A DNA stretch of 64,000 nucleotides, taken from NCBI RefSeq assembly GCF_002848345.1, contig NZ_CP025429.1, positions 1,178,001-1,242,000 on the forward strand, written 5' to 3'. The notes under the pieces are model-generated. The model had not been told where the DNA came from. It worked only from the letters and a program-made list of their open reading frames with translations, and did not search any database. The translations under genes and the position numbers were made by a program. Source of the stretch: Chromobacterium sp. ATCC 53434 (GTDB taxonomy: Bacteria > Pseudomonadota > Gammaproteobacteria > Burkholderiales > Chromobacteriaceae). Of the stretch, positions 34,310 through 44,457 are shown piece by piece. How positions within the stretch are numbered: the first letter of the stretch is position 1; each line of letters starts with the position of its first letter.

Positions 34310-34636
34310 ATGGCAGTCAACAATATCGACCAATTGCTGGGCGAGCTGAGAAGCGCGGCGGCGCTGGCGTCGGGCAAGCAGCCGCAGGCGACGGCCCAGC
34401 AGGCGCCGCAGGTCGACTTTTCCGACGTGCTCAAATCGACGATCGAGCAGGTCAATTCGGCGCAGCAGACTTCGGAGGAGATGCAGAAGCAGTTCCAGCT
34501 GGGCGACAACAAGGAGGTCAACCTGCAGGACGTGATGGTGTCGCTGCAAAAGGCCAGCCTGTCGTTCCAGACGATGGTTCAGGCGCGAAACAAGCTGGTC
34601 AGCGCTTATCAGGAAATCATGAATACCCAAGTCTAG
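34310..34636 (+). CDS. fliE: Flagellar hook-basal body complex protein FliE
   Basis: A 108-residue component joining the MS ring to the rod. QVDFSDVLKSTIEQVNSAQQ and the C-terminal SLQKASLSFQTMVQARNKLVSAYQEIMNTQV are the FliE signature. It starts 2 bp after flrC and precedes fliF by 53 bp. Confidence 0.95.
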   Translation: MAVNNIDQLLGELRSAAALASGKQPQATAQQAPQVDFSDVLKSTIEQVNSAQQTSEEMQKQFQLGDNKEVNLQDVMVSLQKASLSFQTMVQARNKLVSAYQEIMNTQV

Positions 34637-34689
34637 CGCTGTCGGATTCCGAAACCAGACAGCGGCGGACCTAAATCCAAAACCACCGT

Positions 34690-36456
34690 ATGGCTGATCT
34701 GGCAGAAGAAAACGCAACCCCTGTCTGGCGCGCGCGAATGAATGAGGCGGGTGACCGCTTCAAGGCGCTGCCAAACAACAGAAAAGTTCTATTCCTCGCG
34801 GCTTTGGCGGCGATTTTCGCCGTCGTCGTCGGCGCCGTCGTCCTCAATCGCACCCCTTCCTATAAGATACTGTTCTCCAATCTGGCCGATCGTGACGGTG
34901 GCCAGGTGACCGCCGCGCTGCAGCAGATGAACATCCCGTACCTGCTGGGCGAGGGCGGCGTGATCTCGGTGCCGGCCGACAAGGTGTACGACGTGCGTCT
35001 GAAGCTGGCGGCCCAGGGCCTGCCCAAGGCCAGCGGCGTCGGTTTCGAACTGATGGACAATCAGAAGTTCGGCATCAGCCAGTTCAACGAGCAGGTCAAC
35101 TACCAGCGTTCGATCGAGGGCGAGCTGGCGCGCACCATAGAGGCGGTTTCGTCGGTGCAGAGCGCCCGCGTCCACATCGCGACGCCGAAGCAGAGCGTGT
35201 TCGTGCGCGAGCAGCAGTCGCCGACAGCCTCGGTGATGCTGCAGCTGTATCCGGGCCGCATCCTCGACGCCGGCCAGGTGGCCGGCATCCTGCACCTGGT
35301 GTCCAGCTCGGTGCCGAACCTGCCGGTGAAGAACGTCACCATCGTCGATCAGGACGGCAATCTGCTGTCCAAGCAGACCGGGCCGGACGACAACTCCGGG
35401 CTGGACCAGCGCCAGCTGGGTTTCGTGCGCCAGATCGAGGAAGGCTACGTCAAGCGCATCGAAGACATTCTGGAGCCCATCTTCGGCCACGGCAACGCCC
35501 GCGCCCAGGTGACGGCCAATGTCGATTTCTCCGAGATCGAGCAGACCGCGGAGACCTACCGCCCCAATTCCAGTCCGAATCCGTCGGCCACCCGCAGCCA
35601 GCAGATCAGCGAGAAGCTGGTCAACGGCGCGGCCAATCCCAGCGGCGTGCCGGGCGCCTTGTCCAACCAGCCGCCGTCGGCGGCGTCGGCGCCGATCACG
35701 CTGCCGCCAGGCGCGGCGCCGGGCACCGCCAATCTGTCCGGTCAGGCGGTCAGCCCGAACGGAACCTTGCAGCGCGACATCACCACCAATTACGAGGTGG
35801 ACAAGACCATACAGCACACCAAGGTGCCGGTCGGCGTGGTCAAGCGCCTGTCGGCGGCCGTGGTGGTCAACTATCGCCGCATGCCGGACAAGAGCGGCGA
35901 AATGAAGCCGACGCCGCTGACCGCGCAGGAAGTGCAGCAGATCAATAATCTCGTCAAAGAGGCGATGGGCTACAACAACGGCCGCGGCGACACGCTGAAC
36001 GTGGTCAACGCCGCCTTCGCCGACAACGCCCAGCCGGTCACCGTGCAGGAACGGGTGATGGACTACGTCACCGACAACGGGACCAGCCTGGTCAAGTACG
36101 GCCTGCTGGCGATCGCGGTGCTGTATCTGCTGTTCGGCGTGGTGCGCCCCATCATGCGCGACCTGGTCAAGCCGACTCCGGCCCCCGGCGCCGCGGGCGC
36201 GGCCGGCATTGGCGGCGCGATCGGTCCGGGAGGCCGGCTGCTGGGCGTGGCCGGGGAAGAGGGCGAGGCCGGAATGGCCGGAGCCGGCGGGGGGGCTGGT
36301 GGTGCCGGCGGCCCGGGCGGCGGAGCTGGCGAGGATCCGCGTGAAGCGCAGCGGCGTCAGTACAGCAGCAATCTGGAAGCCGTCCGCGAGTTGGTGAAAT
36401 CCGATCCGCGCATGGCGGCCCAGATCATCAAGGAATGGATAAGTGCCGATGAGTGA
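34690..36456 (+). CDS. fliF: Flagellar MS-ring protein FliF
   Basis: A 588-residue protein that forms the inner-membrane MS ring. Transmembrane segments lie at about 33-52 (KVLFLAALAAIFAVVVGAVV) and about 460-480 (YGLLAIAVLYLLFGVV). Between them are the ring-building motifs (LFSNLADRDGGQV, RSIEGELARTIEAVSSVQSARVH). The C-terminal tail, which binds FliG, contains an unusual Gly/Ala-rich linker (around residues 495-545), and ends PRMAAQIIKEWISADE. It overlaps fliG by 8 bp. Confidence 0.97.
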   Translation: MADLAEENATPVWRARMNEAGDRFKALPNNRKVLFLAALAAIFAVVVGAVVLNRTPSYKILFSNLADRDGGQVTAALQQMNIPYLLGEGGVISVPADKVYDVRLKLAAQGLPKASGVGFELMDNQKFGISQFNEQVNYQRSIEGELARTIEAVSSVQSARVHIATPKQSVFVREQQSPTASVMLQLYPGRILDAGQVAGILHLVSSSVPNLPVKNVTIVDQDGNLLSKQTGPDDNSGLDQRQLGFVRQIEEGYVKRIEDILEPIFGHGNARAQVTANVDFSEIEQTAETYRPNSSPNPSATRSQQISEKLVNGAANPSGVPGALSNQPPSAASAPITLPPGAAPGTANLSGQAVSPNGTLQRDITTNYEVDKTIQHTKVPVGVVKRLSAAVVVNYRRMPDKSGEMKPTPLTAQEVQQINNLVKEAMGYNNGRGDTLNVVNAAFADNAQPVTVQERVMDYVTDNGTSLVKYGLLAIAVLYLLFGVVRPIMRDLVKPTPAPGAAGAAGIGGAIGPGGRLLGVAGEEGEAGMAGAGGGAGGAGGPGGGAGEDPREAQRRQYSSNLEAVRELVKSDPRMAAQIIKEWISADE

Positions 36457-37447
36457 CAACGGAGTACGCAAGAGCGCGGTGCTGCTGTTCAGCCTTGGTC
36501 AGAACGAAGCGGTCGAAGTGTTCAAGTACCTGGGGCCGAAGGAAGTGCAGAAGATCTCGCTGGCGATGGCGGCGATCAACAACCTCAGCTACGAGCAGAT
36601 CGACGAGGTGGTGGCCGACTTCCGCAAGGAGTGCGACGCCCGCGCCAGCATCGGCGCGTCCGACGAGTATCTGCGCAATGTGCTGATCGAGGCGCTGGGG
36701 CCGGACAAGGCCGCCAACCTGCTGGACAAGATCATGCAGGGCAACGACCACAGCGGCATCGAGAGCCTGAAGTGGATGGACCCGTCGTCGGCGGCGGACT
36801 TGATCCGCCACGAGCACCCGCAGATCATCGCCACCATCCTGGTTCACCTGGAGCCGGACCTGTCCAGTTCCATTCTGGCCTTCTTCCCGGAGCGGATGCG
36901 CAACGAGGTGCTGATCCGCACGGCGACGCTGGAAGGCGTGCAGCCGCAGGCGTTGCGCGAGTTGAACGATGTGCTGACCCAGCTGCTGTCCGGTTCGGAC
37001 CGGATCAAGAAGAGCGCGTCCGGCGGCGTCGGCCTGACCGCCGAGATACTCAACTTCATGGGCGGCAACGTCGAGGCGTCGGCGCTGGGCTTCATCCGCG
37101 AATACGATCCGGAGCTGGCGCAACGCATCCAGGACAAGATGTTCGTATTCGAGAACCTGCTGGACATCGACGACCGCTCGATCCAGACCATCCTGCGCGA
37201 AGTCCAGTCGGATTCGCTGGTGATCGCCCTGAAGGGCACCAGCACCGACCTGAAGGAAAAGATCTTCCGCAATATGTCGCAACGCGCGGCGGAAATGCTG
37301 CGCGACGATCTCGAATCCAAGGGGCCGGTCAAGCTGTCCGAGGTGGAAGCCGAGCAGAAGGAAATCCTCAAGGTGGTGCGCAAGCTCGCCGACGACGGAC
37401 AGATCGTGCTAGGCAGCAAGGGTGGCGATGAAGGCCTCATCGAATAA
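36449..37447 (+). CDS. fliG: Flagellar motor switch protein FliG
   Basis: A 332-residue rotor protein that interacts with the stator. The N-terminal part (SAVLLFSLGQNEAVEVFKYLGPKEVQ) binds FliF; the middle EHPQIIATILVHL and C-terminal EDLLDIDDRSIQ-type helices and charged residues form the torque ridge (here FENLLDIDDRSIQTILREV). The ATG at 36449 is preferred over an upstream in-frame GTG at 36443. Confidence 0.97.
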   Translation: MSDNGVRKSAVLLFSLGQNEAVEVFKYLGPKEVQKISLAMAAINNLSYEQIDEVVADFRKECDARASIGASDEYLRNVLIEALGPDKAANLLDKIMQGNDHSGIESLKWMDPSSAADLIRHEHPQIIATILVHLEPDLSSSILAFFPERMRNEVLIRTATLEGVQPQALRELNDVLTQLLSGSDRIKKSASGGVGLTAEILNFMGGNVEASALGFIREYDPELAQRIQDKMFVFENLLDIDDRSIQTILREVQSDSLVIALKGTSTDLKEKIFRNMSQRAAEMLRDDLESKGPVKLSEVEAEQKEILKVVRKLADDGQIVLGSKGGDEGLIE

Positions 37448-38306
37448 CGATCCCATCATTCCCGGCGAGCAACTGGAAAGCTGGTCCAGCTGGAGTCCGG
37501 CTTCGCTCGACGGTTTCACTCAGGCGCTGACGCCGGCGCAGCTGGTCGCGATGACGCAGATGCGCCGTCCCGGTGTCAGCCTGGCCGAGCGCATCGCCGC
37601 CGTCGAGTCCGACGCGGTGCCGGCGAGCGCGATGCCGCTGTCCGAGGCCGAGGCGCTGGCGGAGCAGGCCGAAGAAGAGGCGCCGGCCGACGAAGGCGCG
37701 GCGCTGGGCTATCCGACCGCGGCCGAACTCGAGGCCATTCATCAGGACGCCTGGCAGACCGGGCACGACGCCGGCCTGGAGGCCGGGCGGGCCGAAGGCT
37801 TCGAGCAGGGCATGCAGGCCGGGCGCGAGCAGGGTTCGGTCGATGCGCGCGCCGAACTGCAGCCCCGGCTGGAGCAGGCGTGGCAGGCGCTGGACGGCAT
37901 GGCGGCGGAATTTTCCGCCGAGTTGTCGCGGGTCGAGCGGGAGCTGGCCGACGATGTGCTGAAGCTGGCCTGGCGGCTGGCGCAGAAGCTGGCGCAGCAG
38001 CAGCTGGAGCGCGATGCGCAGGCCCTGTTGCCGCTGCTGCGGGCCGCCTTGGCCGAGCTGCCGGCCACGCTGGCCAACGCCCGATTGCGCGTCAATCCGG
38101 CCGATTTGGCCGCGGCGCGCGAATTCCTGCAGCAGGAGACGCCGGAGACGGCGTGGCAATGGATAGAGGACGCGGCGATCCGCCGCGGCGGCTGCATCAT
38201 CGACACCGCCTCGATACGGCTGGACATCACGCTGGATACCCGGATGGCGGCCTTGGAGAAGGCGCTGGGCCTGGCGGCCGAGAGTGGCGATGAACAATCT
38301 GATTGA
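37428..38306 (+). CDS. fliH: Flagellar export ATPase regulator FliH
   Basis: A 292-residue peripheral stalk protein that holds the FliI ATPase to the export gate. The N-terminal half is acidic and Ala-rich; residues about 107-130 carry the GxxxG repeats ([20 protein letters not shown]) typical of FliH; the C-terminal domain resembles the F-type ATPase delta subunit. The ATG at 37428 follows GTGGCG; the same GTG-GCG-ATG start context recurs at fliI. It overlaps both fliG and fliI. Confidence 0.95.
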   Translation: MKASSNNDPIIPGEQLESWSSWSPASLDGFTQALTPAQLVAMTQMRRPGVSLAERIAAVESDAVPASAMPLSEAEALAEQAEEEAPADEGAALGYPTAAELEAIHQDAWQTGHDAGLEAGRAEGFEQGMQAGREQGSVDARAELQPRLEQAWQALDGMAAEFSAELSRVERELADDVLKLAWRLAQKLAQQQLERDAQALLPLLRAALAELPATLANARLRVNPADLAAAREFLQQETPETAWQWIEDAAIRRGGCIIDTASIRLDITLDTRMAALEKALGLAAESGDEQSD

Positions 38307-39681
38307 GCGCCAGCGGCGCTGGCTGGACGCCTGCGGCGCGGCGGCCGAGGCGGCCGCGCCATGGCAGCCTTGCGGCCGCCTGGTGCGCGTCACCGGCATG
38401 GTGATGGAGGCGGTGGGCATCAAGTTGCCGGTCGGCAGCGCCTGTCGCGTGGCCTTGCCCGAGGGCCGCGAAGTGGAGGCCGAGGTGGTGGGCTTTTCCG
38501 GCGACAAGGTGTTCCTGATGCCGCTGAGCAATGTGCACGGCCTGCTGCCGGGAACGCCGGTGCTGCCGATGTCGTCGCAGTCGTCGCCGGAGTACGGCAG
38601 GGTCGGCGGCCCGACGGCGGCCTCCGGTTCGGACGGCCGCCGGGTGCCGGTCGGCATCGGCCTGCTGGGCCGCGTGCTGGACGCGTTGGGCCGTCCGCTG
38701 GACGGTCTCGGACCTATCGATGTCGACGCCTGGTTTCCCTTGTACAGCCAACCGATCAATCCGCTGGAGCGCACGCCGGTGCACGATGTGCTGGATGTCG
38801 GCGTGCGCGCGATCAACGGTCTGCTGACCGTTGGCCGCGGCCAGCGCCTGGGCCTGTTCGCCGGCTCCGGCGTCGGCAAATCGGTGCTGTTGGGCATGAT
38901 GGCCCGCTTCACTCGCGCCGACGTCGTCGTGGTCGGGCTGATAGGCGAGCGGGGCCGCGAGGTGAAGGACTTCATCGACAACATCCTCGGCGAGGAAGGG
39001 CGGACCCGCTCGGTGGTGGTGGCGGCCCCGGCCGACGTGCCGCCGCTGATGCGGCTGCACGGCGCCGCCTACGCCACCGCGCTGGCCGAATATTTCCGCG
39101 ACCAGGGCAAGGACGTGCTGCTGCTGATGGATTCGGTCACCCGCTACGCGATGGCGCAGCGCGAGATCGCGCTGGCCATCGGCGAGCCGCCGGTCACCAA
39201 GGGCTATCCGCCGTCGGTGTTCGCCCGGCTGCCGCAGCTGATCGAGCGCGCCGGTAACGGCGGCGCCGGCGGCGGCTCGATCACCGGCTTCTACACCGTG
39301 CTGTCCGAGGGCGACGATCAGCAGGATCCGATCGCCGACTCGGCGCGCGCGATCCTGGACGGCCACTTCGTCTTGTCGCGCGATCTGGCCGAGTCCGGCC
39401 ACTATCCGGCGATAGACATCGAGCAGTCGATCAGCCGGGTGATGGTGGACGTGGTGCCGCAGGCGCAGATCGACCTGGCACGCCATTTCAAGCAGCTGTA
39501 TTCGCGCTATCGCCGCAACCGCGACCTGATCAGCGTCGGCGCCTACGTCGCCGGTTCCGATCCGGTGCTCGACGACGCGATGCGGCGCCAGCTGCCCATG
39601 GTCGGCTTCCTGACCCAGCCCATGCACGAATCGCACGACTACGCCTCCTGCTGCGAGCAGCTGGCCGGCGTGCTGGCCTGA
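38290..39681 (+). CDS. fliI: Flagellum-specific ATP synthase FliI
   Basis: A 463-residue ATPase of the type III export system. Walker A GSGVGKS is at 192-198; Walker [19 protein letters not shown], the ATPase signature with the catalytic Glu ([11 protein letters not shown]) and the C-terminal [12 protein letters not shown] stretch match FliI. It starts at ATG 38290, overlapping fliH. Confidence 0.97.
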   Translation: MNNLIERQRRWLDACGAAAEAAAPWQPCGRLVRVTGMVMEAVGIKLPVGSACRVALPEGREVEAEVVGFSGDKVFLMPLSNVHGLLPGTPVLPMSSQSSPEYGRVGGPTAASGSDGRRVPVGIGLLGRVLDALGRPLDGLGPIDVDAWFPLYSQPINPLERTPVHDVLDVGVRAINGLLTVGRGQRLGLFAGSGVGKSVLLGMMARFTRADVVVVGLIGERGREVKDFIDNILGEEGRTRSVVVAAPADVPPLMRLHGAAYATALAEYFRDQGKDVLLLMDSVTRYAMAQREIALAIGEPPVTKGYPPSVFARLPQLIERAGNGGAGGGSITGFYTVLSEGDDQQDPIADSARAILDGHFVLSRDLAESGHYPAIDIEQSISRVMVDVVPQAQIDLARHFKQLYSRYRRNRDLISVGAYVAGSDPVLDDAMRRQLPMVGFLTQPMHESHDYASCCEQLAGVLA

Positions 39682-39690
39682 GGTTAGGCG

Positions 39691-40143
39691 ATGGCCGACG
39701 GCAAATACCAGCTGTTGATCCGGCTGGCCGACGAACGCCAGCAGGCGGCCGCCGAGCGGATGGGGCTGGCGCAGAACAGCCTGAACCAGTCGAGGATGCG
39801 GCTGGAGCAGCTGGAAAACTTTCGCGACGAATACCGCCAGCGCCTGGTCGCCGGCGGCGGCCAGGGCATGTCGGTGGTCCAGTACCAGGATTTCCGCCGT
39901 TTCCTCGCCAGGCTGGACGACGCGATGGAGCAGCAGCAGCAGGATCTCGAGCGCTGCGCCCAGCGCTTCGTGCTGGAGCGCCAGGCCTGGCAGATGGAGT
40001 ACAAGAAGCTGAAGGCCTACGAGAAACTGTGGCAGCGGGAATGCGAACGCGAGGCGCTGCGCGAGGCCAAGCTGCTGCAGAAGCAGACCGACGAATTCGC
40101 CACCCGCCGTTTCTGGGACCAGACCCACGGCGACGATGCCTGA
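39691..40143 (+). CDS. fliJ: Flagellar export chaperone FliJ
   Basis: A 150-residue, almost wholly coiled-coil protein (QAAAERMGLAQNSLNQSRMR, then LDDAMEQQQQDLERCAQRFV). It sits inside the FliI ring and escorts substrates. Composition, length and place between fliI and fliK support the name. Its TGA lies 3 bp before a sigma-54 promoter. Confidence 0.93.
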   Translation: MADGKYQLLIRLADERQQAAAERMGLAQNSLNQSRMRLEQLENFRDEYRQRLVAGGGQGMSVVQYQDFRRFLARLDDAMEQQQQDLERCAQRFVLERQAWQMEYKKLKAYEKLWQRECEREALREAKLLQKQTDEFATRRFWDQTHGDDA

Positions 40144-40145
40144 CT

Positions 40146-40161
40146 TGGCACGCTCCTTGCT
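40146..40161 (+). promoter_or_regulatory. Sigma-54 promoter for fliK
   Basis: TGGCAC (40146-40151), five bases, then TTGCT (40157-40161): this equals the -24/-12 consensus. Transcription would start near 40172, some 26 bp before the fliK ATG. It lies in the only sizeable gap (54 bp) between fliJ and fliK. The activator would be FlrC, encoded at 32931. Confidence 0.85.
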
Positions 40162-40197
40162 TTGATTGACGGCGTCACACTCAGTCGAGGCTTCATC

Positions 40198-41172
40198 ATG
40201 ACCATCATCGTCAATACGCCCAGCGCGAAGGCGAGTCCGGCGACCGGCGCCGCAGGCCCCGCGACGGGAGCCGCCACCGGCGCGGGCGGCGGCGCGTCCG
40301 GCGATCTGTTCGCCAGCCTGCTCGGCATGCAGATGAGCGCGGTAGGGGCGATGTTGCCGGGCCTCGGCGATGGCGGCGACGGCAAGCCGGCCGACGACAA
40401 GCCCGCCAGCAAGACGGAATCGACCGAGATCGGCGGCGACGTCCAGGCCGCGCTGGCGATGCCGCTGGTGGCGGCGCTGCAGGCCAGCCTGCAGCCGCAG
40501 CCGACGCAAACGACGCCGCAGACCGACGTCAAGGCCCTCGGCCAGGATCTGCTGGCCCAGCAGACGACCGCCGTCGCCATCGATCCCGGCGCCTTGCTGC
40601 AGGCCAAGCAAGTGTTCAACTGGCAGGGCGAGAAGCAGCAAAAATTGCCGGACCCGGATCAGACCGTCGCGCAATTCTTGCCGCTGCAGCAGTTGCAGCC
40701 GCAGCAGAATCAGCCGCAACAGCAGCAGGCGGCCGGCGTCGGCATGCAGCAGCTGACGCTGCCGCAGACGCTGAACGACCCCAGCTGGGGCAAGGCGTTG
40801 GGCGAGCAGGTGCTGTCCATGGTCAATCTGAAGATGGACAAGGCCCAGATCCAGTTGAATCCGCCGCAACTGGGGCCGATCGAGGTCACGTTGAAGATGA
40901 ACGGCACCGATCAGGCCCAGGTATTGTTCACCGCGGCGGTGCCGGCGACGCGCGAAGCGCTGGAAAACAATATGCATCGGCTCAGTTCCATGATGTCGGC
41001 CAACGGCATACAGCTGACCGATTCTCAGGTGTCCAGCGGCCAGTCCGGCCAGCAGCAACAGGCCCAGCAACAAAGAAAAGGCCGTCAGGAACAAGGCCTT
41101 GGCGAAACCGACGGCAACGACGCGCTGACCGCGATCAAGGCTGCGCGCGGCATACTCAGCATCTTCGCCTGA
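40198..41172 (+). CDS. fliK: Flagellar hook-length control protein FliK
   Basis: A 324-residue secreted ruler protein. The N-terminal two thirds are Ala/Gly/Gln-rich and low in complexity; the conserved C-terminal substrate-switching domain is LKMDKAQIQLNPPQLGPIEV with VLFTAAVPATREALENNMHRL. Starts further upstream in this frame would overlap the sigma-54 promoter, so the ATG at 40198 is chosen. Confidence 0.93.
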   Translation: MTIIVNTPSAKASPATGAAGPATGAATGAGGGASGDLFASLLGMQMSAVGAMLPGLGDGGDGKPADDKPASKTESTEIGGDVQAALAMPLVAALQASLQPQPTQTTPQTDVKALGQDLLAQQTTAVAIDPGALLQAKQVFNWQGEKQQKLPDPDQTVAQFLPLQQLQPQQNQPQQQQAAGVGMQQLTLPQTLNDPSWGKALGEQVLSMVNLKMDKAQIQLNPPQLGPIEVTLKMNGTDQAQVLFTAAVPATREALENNMHRLSSMMSANGIQLTDSQVSSGQSGQQQQAQQQRKGRQEQGLGETDGNDALTAIKAARGILSIFA

Positions 41173-41236
41173 CCCGATTTTGATATTGACACTGTTCATT
41201 GACCCGAGAAAACTGGAAAATAAGCTTGGGAAATCG

Positions 41237-41263
41237 TTTAAGATTTCACTAGGCACTCGATAA
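41237..41263 (+). promoter_or_regulatory. Weak sigma-28-like promoter before fliL
   Basis: TTTA at 41237-41240, 15 bases, then CTCGATAA at 41256-41263 resembles the FliA consensus (TAAA, N15, GCCGATAA) in spacing and the -10 part. The -35 match is poor. It lies in the 109-bp gap between fliK and fliL. Confidence 0.3.
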
Positions 41264-41281
41264 AAGAACAGGTCATAACTT

Positions 41282-41794
41282 ATGTCTGATGATAAAAAGG
41301 CGGAAAAAAAGGCGGGCGGTGGCGGCAACAAGTTGATGCTGATCGTCATCATTCTGCTGATTCTGGTGCTGGCCGCGGTCGGCGGCCTCGCTGCCTATAT
41401 GTTCACCAATATGAACAAGCCTCAGGCAGGGGCGCAAGCCGAGCAGGTCAAGGAAAAACCGAAGAAAAAACACGAAGGCCCGCCGATTTTCGAGAAGATG
41501 GACACCTTCGTCGTCAATCTGGCCGGCAACGACGGCAGTCTGCTGCAGATCGACATGCAGGCCGAGCTCGGCGACGAGGAGGCCAAGAAGAAATTCACCG
41601 ACTACGCGCCGAAGATCCGCAGCGCGGTGATTCTGCTGCTGTCGTCGAAGACCGCCGCTGAAATCAGCTCCGCCGACGGCAAGGTGAAGCTGAAGGCCCA
41701 GGTCAAGCAGATCATCAATGAAGCGATGGACGCGGGCGACGAGCCCGTGGTCGACAGCGTTCTCTTCACTTCCTTCATCATTCAGAAGCAATAG
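41282..41794 (+). CDS. fliL: Flagellar basal body-associated protein FliL
   Basis: A 170-residue single-pass inner-membrane protein. A Lys-rich cytoplasmic start (MSDDKKAEKKAGGGGNK) is followed by a transmembrane helix at about 18-40 and a periplasmic domain (FEKMDTFVVNLAGNDGSLLQIDMQAEL) typical of FliL, which surrounds and supports stator units. Precedes fliM by 5 bp. Confidence 0.95.
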   Translation: MSDDKKAEKKAGGGGNKLMLIVIILLILVLAAVGGLAAYMFTNMNKPQAGAQAEQVKEKPKKKHEGPPIFEKMDTFVVNLAGNDGSLLQIDMQAELGDEEAKKKFTDYAPKIRSAVILLLSSKTAAEISSADGKVKLKAQVKQIINEAMDAGDEPVVDSVLFTSFIIQKQ

Positions 41795-41799
41795 GCGCC

Positions 41800-42804
41800 A
41801 TGGGCGACGATATCCTTTCCCAGGAAGAGGTAGACGCGCTATTACGAGGCGTCTCCGGGGAGGACGAGGACGACGACGGCGGGCAGGATGGCCAGGGGGT
41901 CCGCGGCTACGACATCGGCCGGCAGGAACGCATCGTCCGCGGGCGGATGCCGACGCTGGAAATCATCAACGAGCGTTTCGCCCGCAATCTGCGCATAGGT
42001 TTGTTCAACTTCCTGCGCCGCAACGCCGAAATCTCCGTCGGTCCGGTGCGGGTGCAGAAGTACAGCGAATTCATCCGCAACCTGGTGGTGCCGACCAACC
42101 TGAACCTGGTGCATGTCAAGCCGATGCGCGGCACCGGCCTGTTGATCTTCGATCCGGACCTGGTGTTCCTGATCGTCGACAATCTGTTCGGCAGCGACGG
42201 CCGCTACCACGTGCGGGTCGAGGGCCGCGACTTCACGCCGACCGAGCAGCGCATCATCCACCGGCTGCTGGAGGTGGTGTTCACCGAATGCCAGAAGGCG
42301 TGGGAGCCGGTCTATCCGATCGAGTTCGTCTACCTGCGCTCGGAAATGAACACCCAGTTCGCCAATATCGCCACGCCGACCGAGGTGGTGGTGGCGATGA
42401 CTTTCCACATCGAGCTGGGCGCCGGCGGCGGCGACTTCCACATCTGCCTGCCGTATTCGATGGTGGAACCGATCCGCGACCTGCTGTCCAGCACGATGCA
42501 GGCCGACCGCACCGAGGTCGACAACCGCTGGGTCAATCTGATGACTCACCAGGTGCAGGCGGCCGAAGTGGAGCTGGTGGCCAGTCTGGCCCACGCCAAG
42601 GTGACGCTGGGGCAGATACTGAATCTGAAGAACGGCGATGTGGTGATGATAGAAATTCCCGAGCGGGTGGAGGCCGACGTGTCCGGCATCCCGGTGTTCG
42701 AGGCCAGTTACGGCACCGTGCAGGGCCGTTACGCGTTGAAGGTGGAAAAGATACTGGCGGGGGCCCATGAGTTCATGGAGCCGCCTGGAGAGCAAGAGCA
42801 ATGA
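41800..42804 (+). CDS. fliM: Flagellar motor switch protein FliM
   Basis: A 334-residue C-ring protein that binds CheY-P. The N-terminal CheY-binding peptide is present (DILSQEEVDALLRGV), followed by the CheC-like middle domain with its GGDFHICLPYSMVEPIRD motif and a C-terminal SpoA domain. Its stop overlaps the fliN start (ATGA at 42801). Confidence 0.97.
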   Translation: MGDDILSQEEVDALLRGVSGEDEDDDGGQDGQGVRGYDIGRQERIVRGRMPTLEIINERFARNLRIGLFNFLRRNAEISVGPVRVQKYSEFIRNLVVPTNLNLVHVKPMRGTGLLIFDPDLVFLIVDNLFGSDGRYHVRVEGRDFTPTEQRIIHRLLEVVFTECQKAWEPVYPIEFVYLRSEMNTQFANIATPTEVVVAMTFHIELGAGGGDFHICLPYSMVEPIRDLLSSTMQADRTEVDNRWVNLMTHQVQAAEVELVASLAHAKVTLGQILNLKNGDVVMIEIPERVEADVSGIPVFEASYGTVQGRYALKVEKILAGAHEFMEPPGEQEQ

Positions 42805-43241
42805 GCGAAGAAGAGCAGCAGGCGGGCGCAGCCGGCGCCGAAGAGGAAGTGTCGATGGACGACTGGGCCGCCGCGATGGCGGAACAGGAGGTCGCGGAGG
42901 ATCAACCGGCGGAGTCTGAGCCGGTGCCGGCCCAGGGGCTGTTCCAGGAGATAGGCGCCGGCGTCATCACCGGCGGTCCGCCGAATCTCGACATGATTCT
43001 GGACATCCCGGTGCAACTGACGGTGGAGCTCGGCCGCACCAAGATCGCCATCCGCAACCTGCTGCAACTGGCGCAGGGCTCGGTGGTGGAGCTGGACGGC
43101 ATGGCCGGCGAACCGATGGACGTGCTGGTCAACGGCTGCCTGATCGCCCAGGGCGAGGTGGTGGTGGTCAACGACAAGTTCGGCATCCGCCTGACCGATA
43201 TCATCACCCCGGCCGAGCGTATCCGCCGCCTGCAGAAATAA
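42801..43241 (+). CDS. fliN: Flagellar motor switch protein FliN
   Basis: A 146-residue protein with an acidic N-terminal extension (about 65 residues) and a SpoA domain ([20 protein letters not shown], then [17 protein letters not shown]). It completes the C ring with FliM. Ends in overlap with fliO at 43241. Confidence 0.97.
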   Translation: MSEEEQQAGAAGAEEEVSMDDWAAAMAEQEVAEDQPAESEPVPAQGLFQEIGAGVITGGPPNLDMILDIPVQLTVELGRTKIAIRNLLQLAQGSVVELDGMAGEPMDVLVNGCLIAQGEVVVVNDKFGIRLTDIITPAERIRRLQK

Positions 43242-43705
43242 TGATCATGAGCCGAGTTCGAAAAACGCGCCTGGCGTGGCTGGGCGCGCTATGTCTTCTC
43301 GCGTCGGCCCCGTTGCTGGCCGCGCCGGTCCAGGCGCCGGTCGCGGCGCCGTCGCCGTTCGTCAGCCTGCTGCAGGTGATCTTCGGCCTGGCGGTGGTGC
43401 TGGGCGCCATCGTCGGCGTCGCCTGGCTGTTCAAGCGCCTGTCCGGCGGCGTGATGGGCGCCGCGGGCCGCATCCGCGTCGTCGGCGGCACCATGGTCGG
43501 CCAGAAGGAGCGGGTGGTGATCGTCGAGCTGGAGGGCGAGTGGCTGGTGCTGGGCGTGACGCCGCAGCAGGTCAATCTGCTGAGCAAGATGCCGCGGCCG
43601 GAAGGCGCGGAGGCGGGGCCGGAGCTGCCGGCGGAGCCGTTCGCGCGCTGGCTGAAGGCCGCGCTCGACAAAAGCCGCGCGCCGCAGGGGCGGCAGGACA
43701 AATGA
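43241..43705 (+). CDS. fliO: Flagellar biosynthetic protein FliO
   Basis: A 154-residue membrane protein that helps FliP assemble. A signal-anchor region ([20 protein letters not shown]) is followed by a transmembrane helix ([22 protein letters not shown]) and a cytoplasmic domain ([25 protein letters not shown]) typical of FliO. A second in-frame ATG is at 43247. ATGA overlap with fliP. Confidence 0.93.
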   Translation: MIMSRVRKTRLAWLGALCLLASAPLLAAPVQAPVAAPSPFVSLLQVIFGLAVVLGAIVGVAWLFKRLSGGVMGAAGRIRVVGGTMVGQKERVVIVELEGEWLVLGVTPQQVNLLSKMPRPEGAEAGPELPAEPFARWLKAALDKSRAPQGRQDK

Positions 43706-44457
43706 TGAAAAAGAAGATGGCGATCGCCCTGCTCAGCGGCGGGGCGTTGATGCTGCCTTTGCTGGCGGACGCGGCGGCCGGGCTGCCGCTGATGACCAGC
43801 ACGCCGGCGGCGGGCGGCGGCCAGAACTACTCGCTCAGCCTGCAGATGCTGCTGTTCATGACGGCGCTGACCTTCATCCCGGCGATGCTGCTGATGATGA
43901 CGGCCTTCACCCGCATCGTGATCGTGCTGTCGCTGCTGAGGCAGGCGCTGGGCACGACGCAGTCGCCGCCGAACCAGGTCATCGTCGGCCTGGCGCTGTT
44001 TTTGACGCTGTTCGTGATGGGGCCGACCTTCGACCAGGTGTACAACAAGGCCTGGGTGCCGTTCTCCGACGACAAGATCAGCTTCAACCAGGCGCTGGAC
44101 GAGGGTTCCAAGCCGATGAAGGCCTTCATGCTGCGCCAGACGCGCGAAAAGGATCTGGCCTTCTTCATCGAGATTTCGCAGTCGGAAAAGCCGCAGACCA
44201 AGGAAGACGTGTCGATGAAGACGCTGGTGCCGGCCTTCGCCATCAGCGAATTGAAGACCGCGTTCCAGATCGGCTTCATGATCTTCATCCCGTTCATGAT
44301 CATAGACCTGGTCGTCGCCAGCATCTTGATGGCGATGGGCATGATGATGGTGTCGCCGGTGACCATCTCGCTGCCGTTCAAGATGATGCTGTTCGTGCTG
44401 GTGGATGGCTGGACCTTGCTGATGGGTTCGCTGGTGCAGAGCTTCTACACCGGATGA
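43702..44457 (+). CDS. fliP: Flagellar type III export protein FliP
   Basis: A 251-residue export-gate protein with a cleavable signal peptide (ends near LLADAAAG) and four membrane helices. Conserved blocks are [37 protein letters not shown] and [20 protein letters not shown]. Unusually, the following gene is not fliQ but a GNAT gene whose ATG overlaps its stop codon. Confidence 0.97.
   Translation: MMKKKMAIALLSGGALMLPLLADAAAGLPLMTSTPAAGGGQNYSLSLQMLLFMTALTFIPAMLLMMTAFTRIVIVLSLLRQALGTTQSPPNQVIVGLALFLTLFVMGPTFDQVYNKAWVPFSDDKISFNQALDEGSKPMKAFMLRQTREKDLAFFIEISQSEKPQTKEDVSMKTLVPAFAISELKTAFQIGFMIFIPFMIIDLVVASILMAMGMMMVSPVTISLPFKMMLFVLVDGWTLLMGSLVQSFYTG

Noticed and set aside
38227..41352. Very long open frame on the minus strand opposite fliI-fliJ-fliK
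   Set aside because: It is antisense to well-identified flagellar genes, is rich in Arg/Gln/His as expected from reversed GC-rich codons, and shows no motif.
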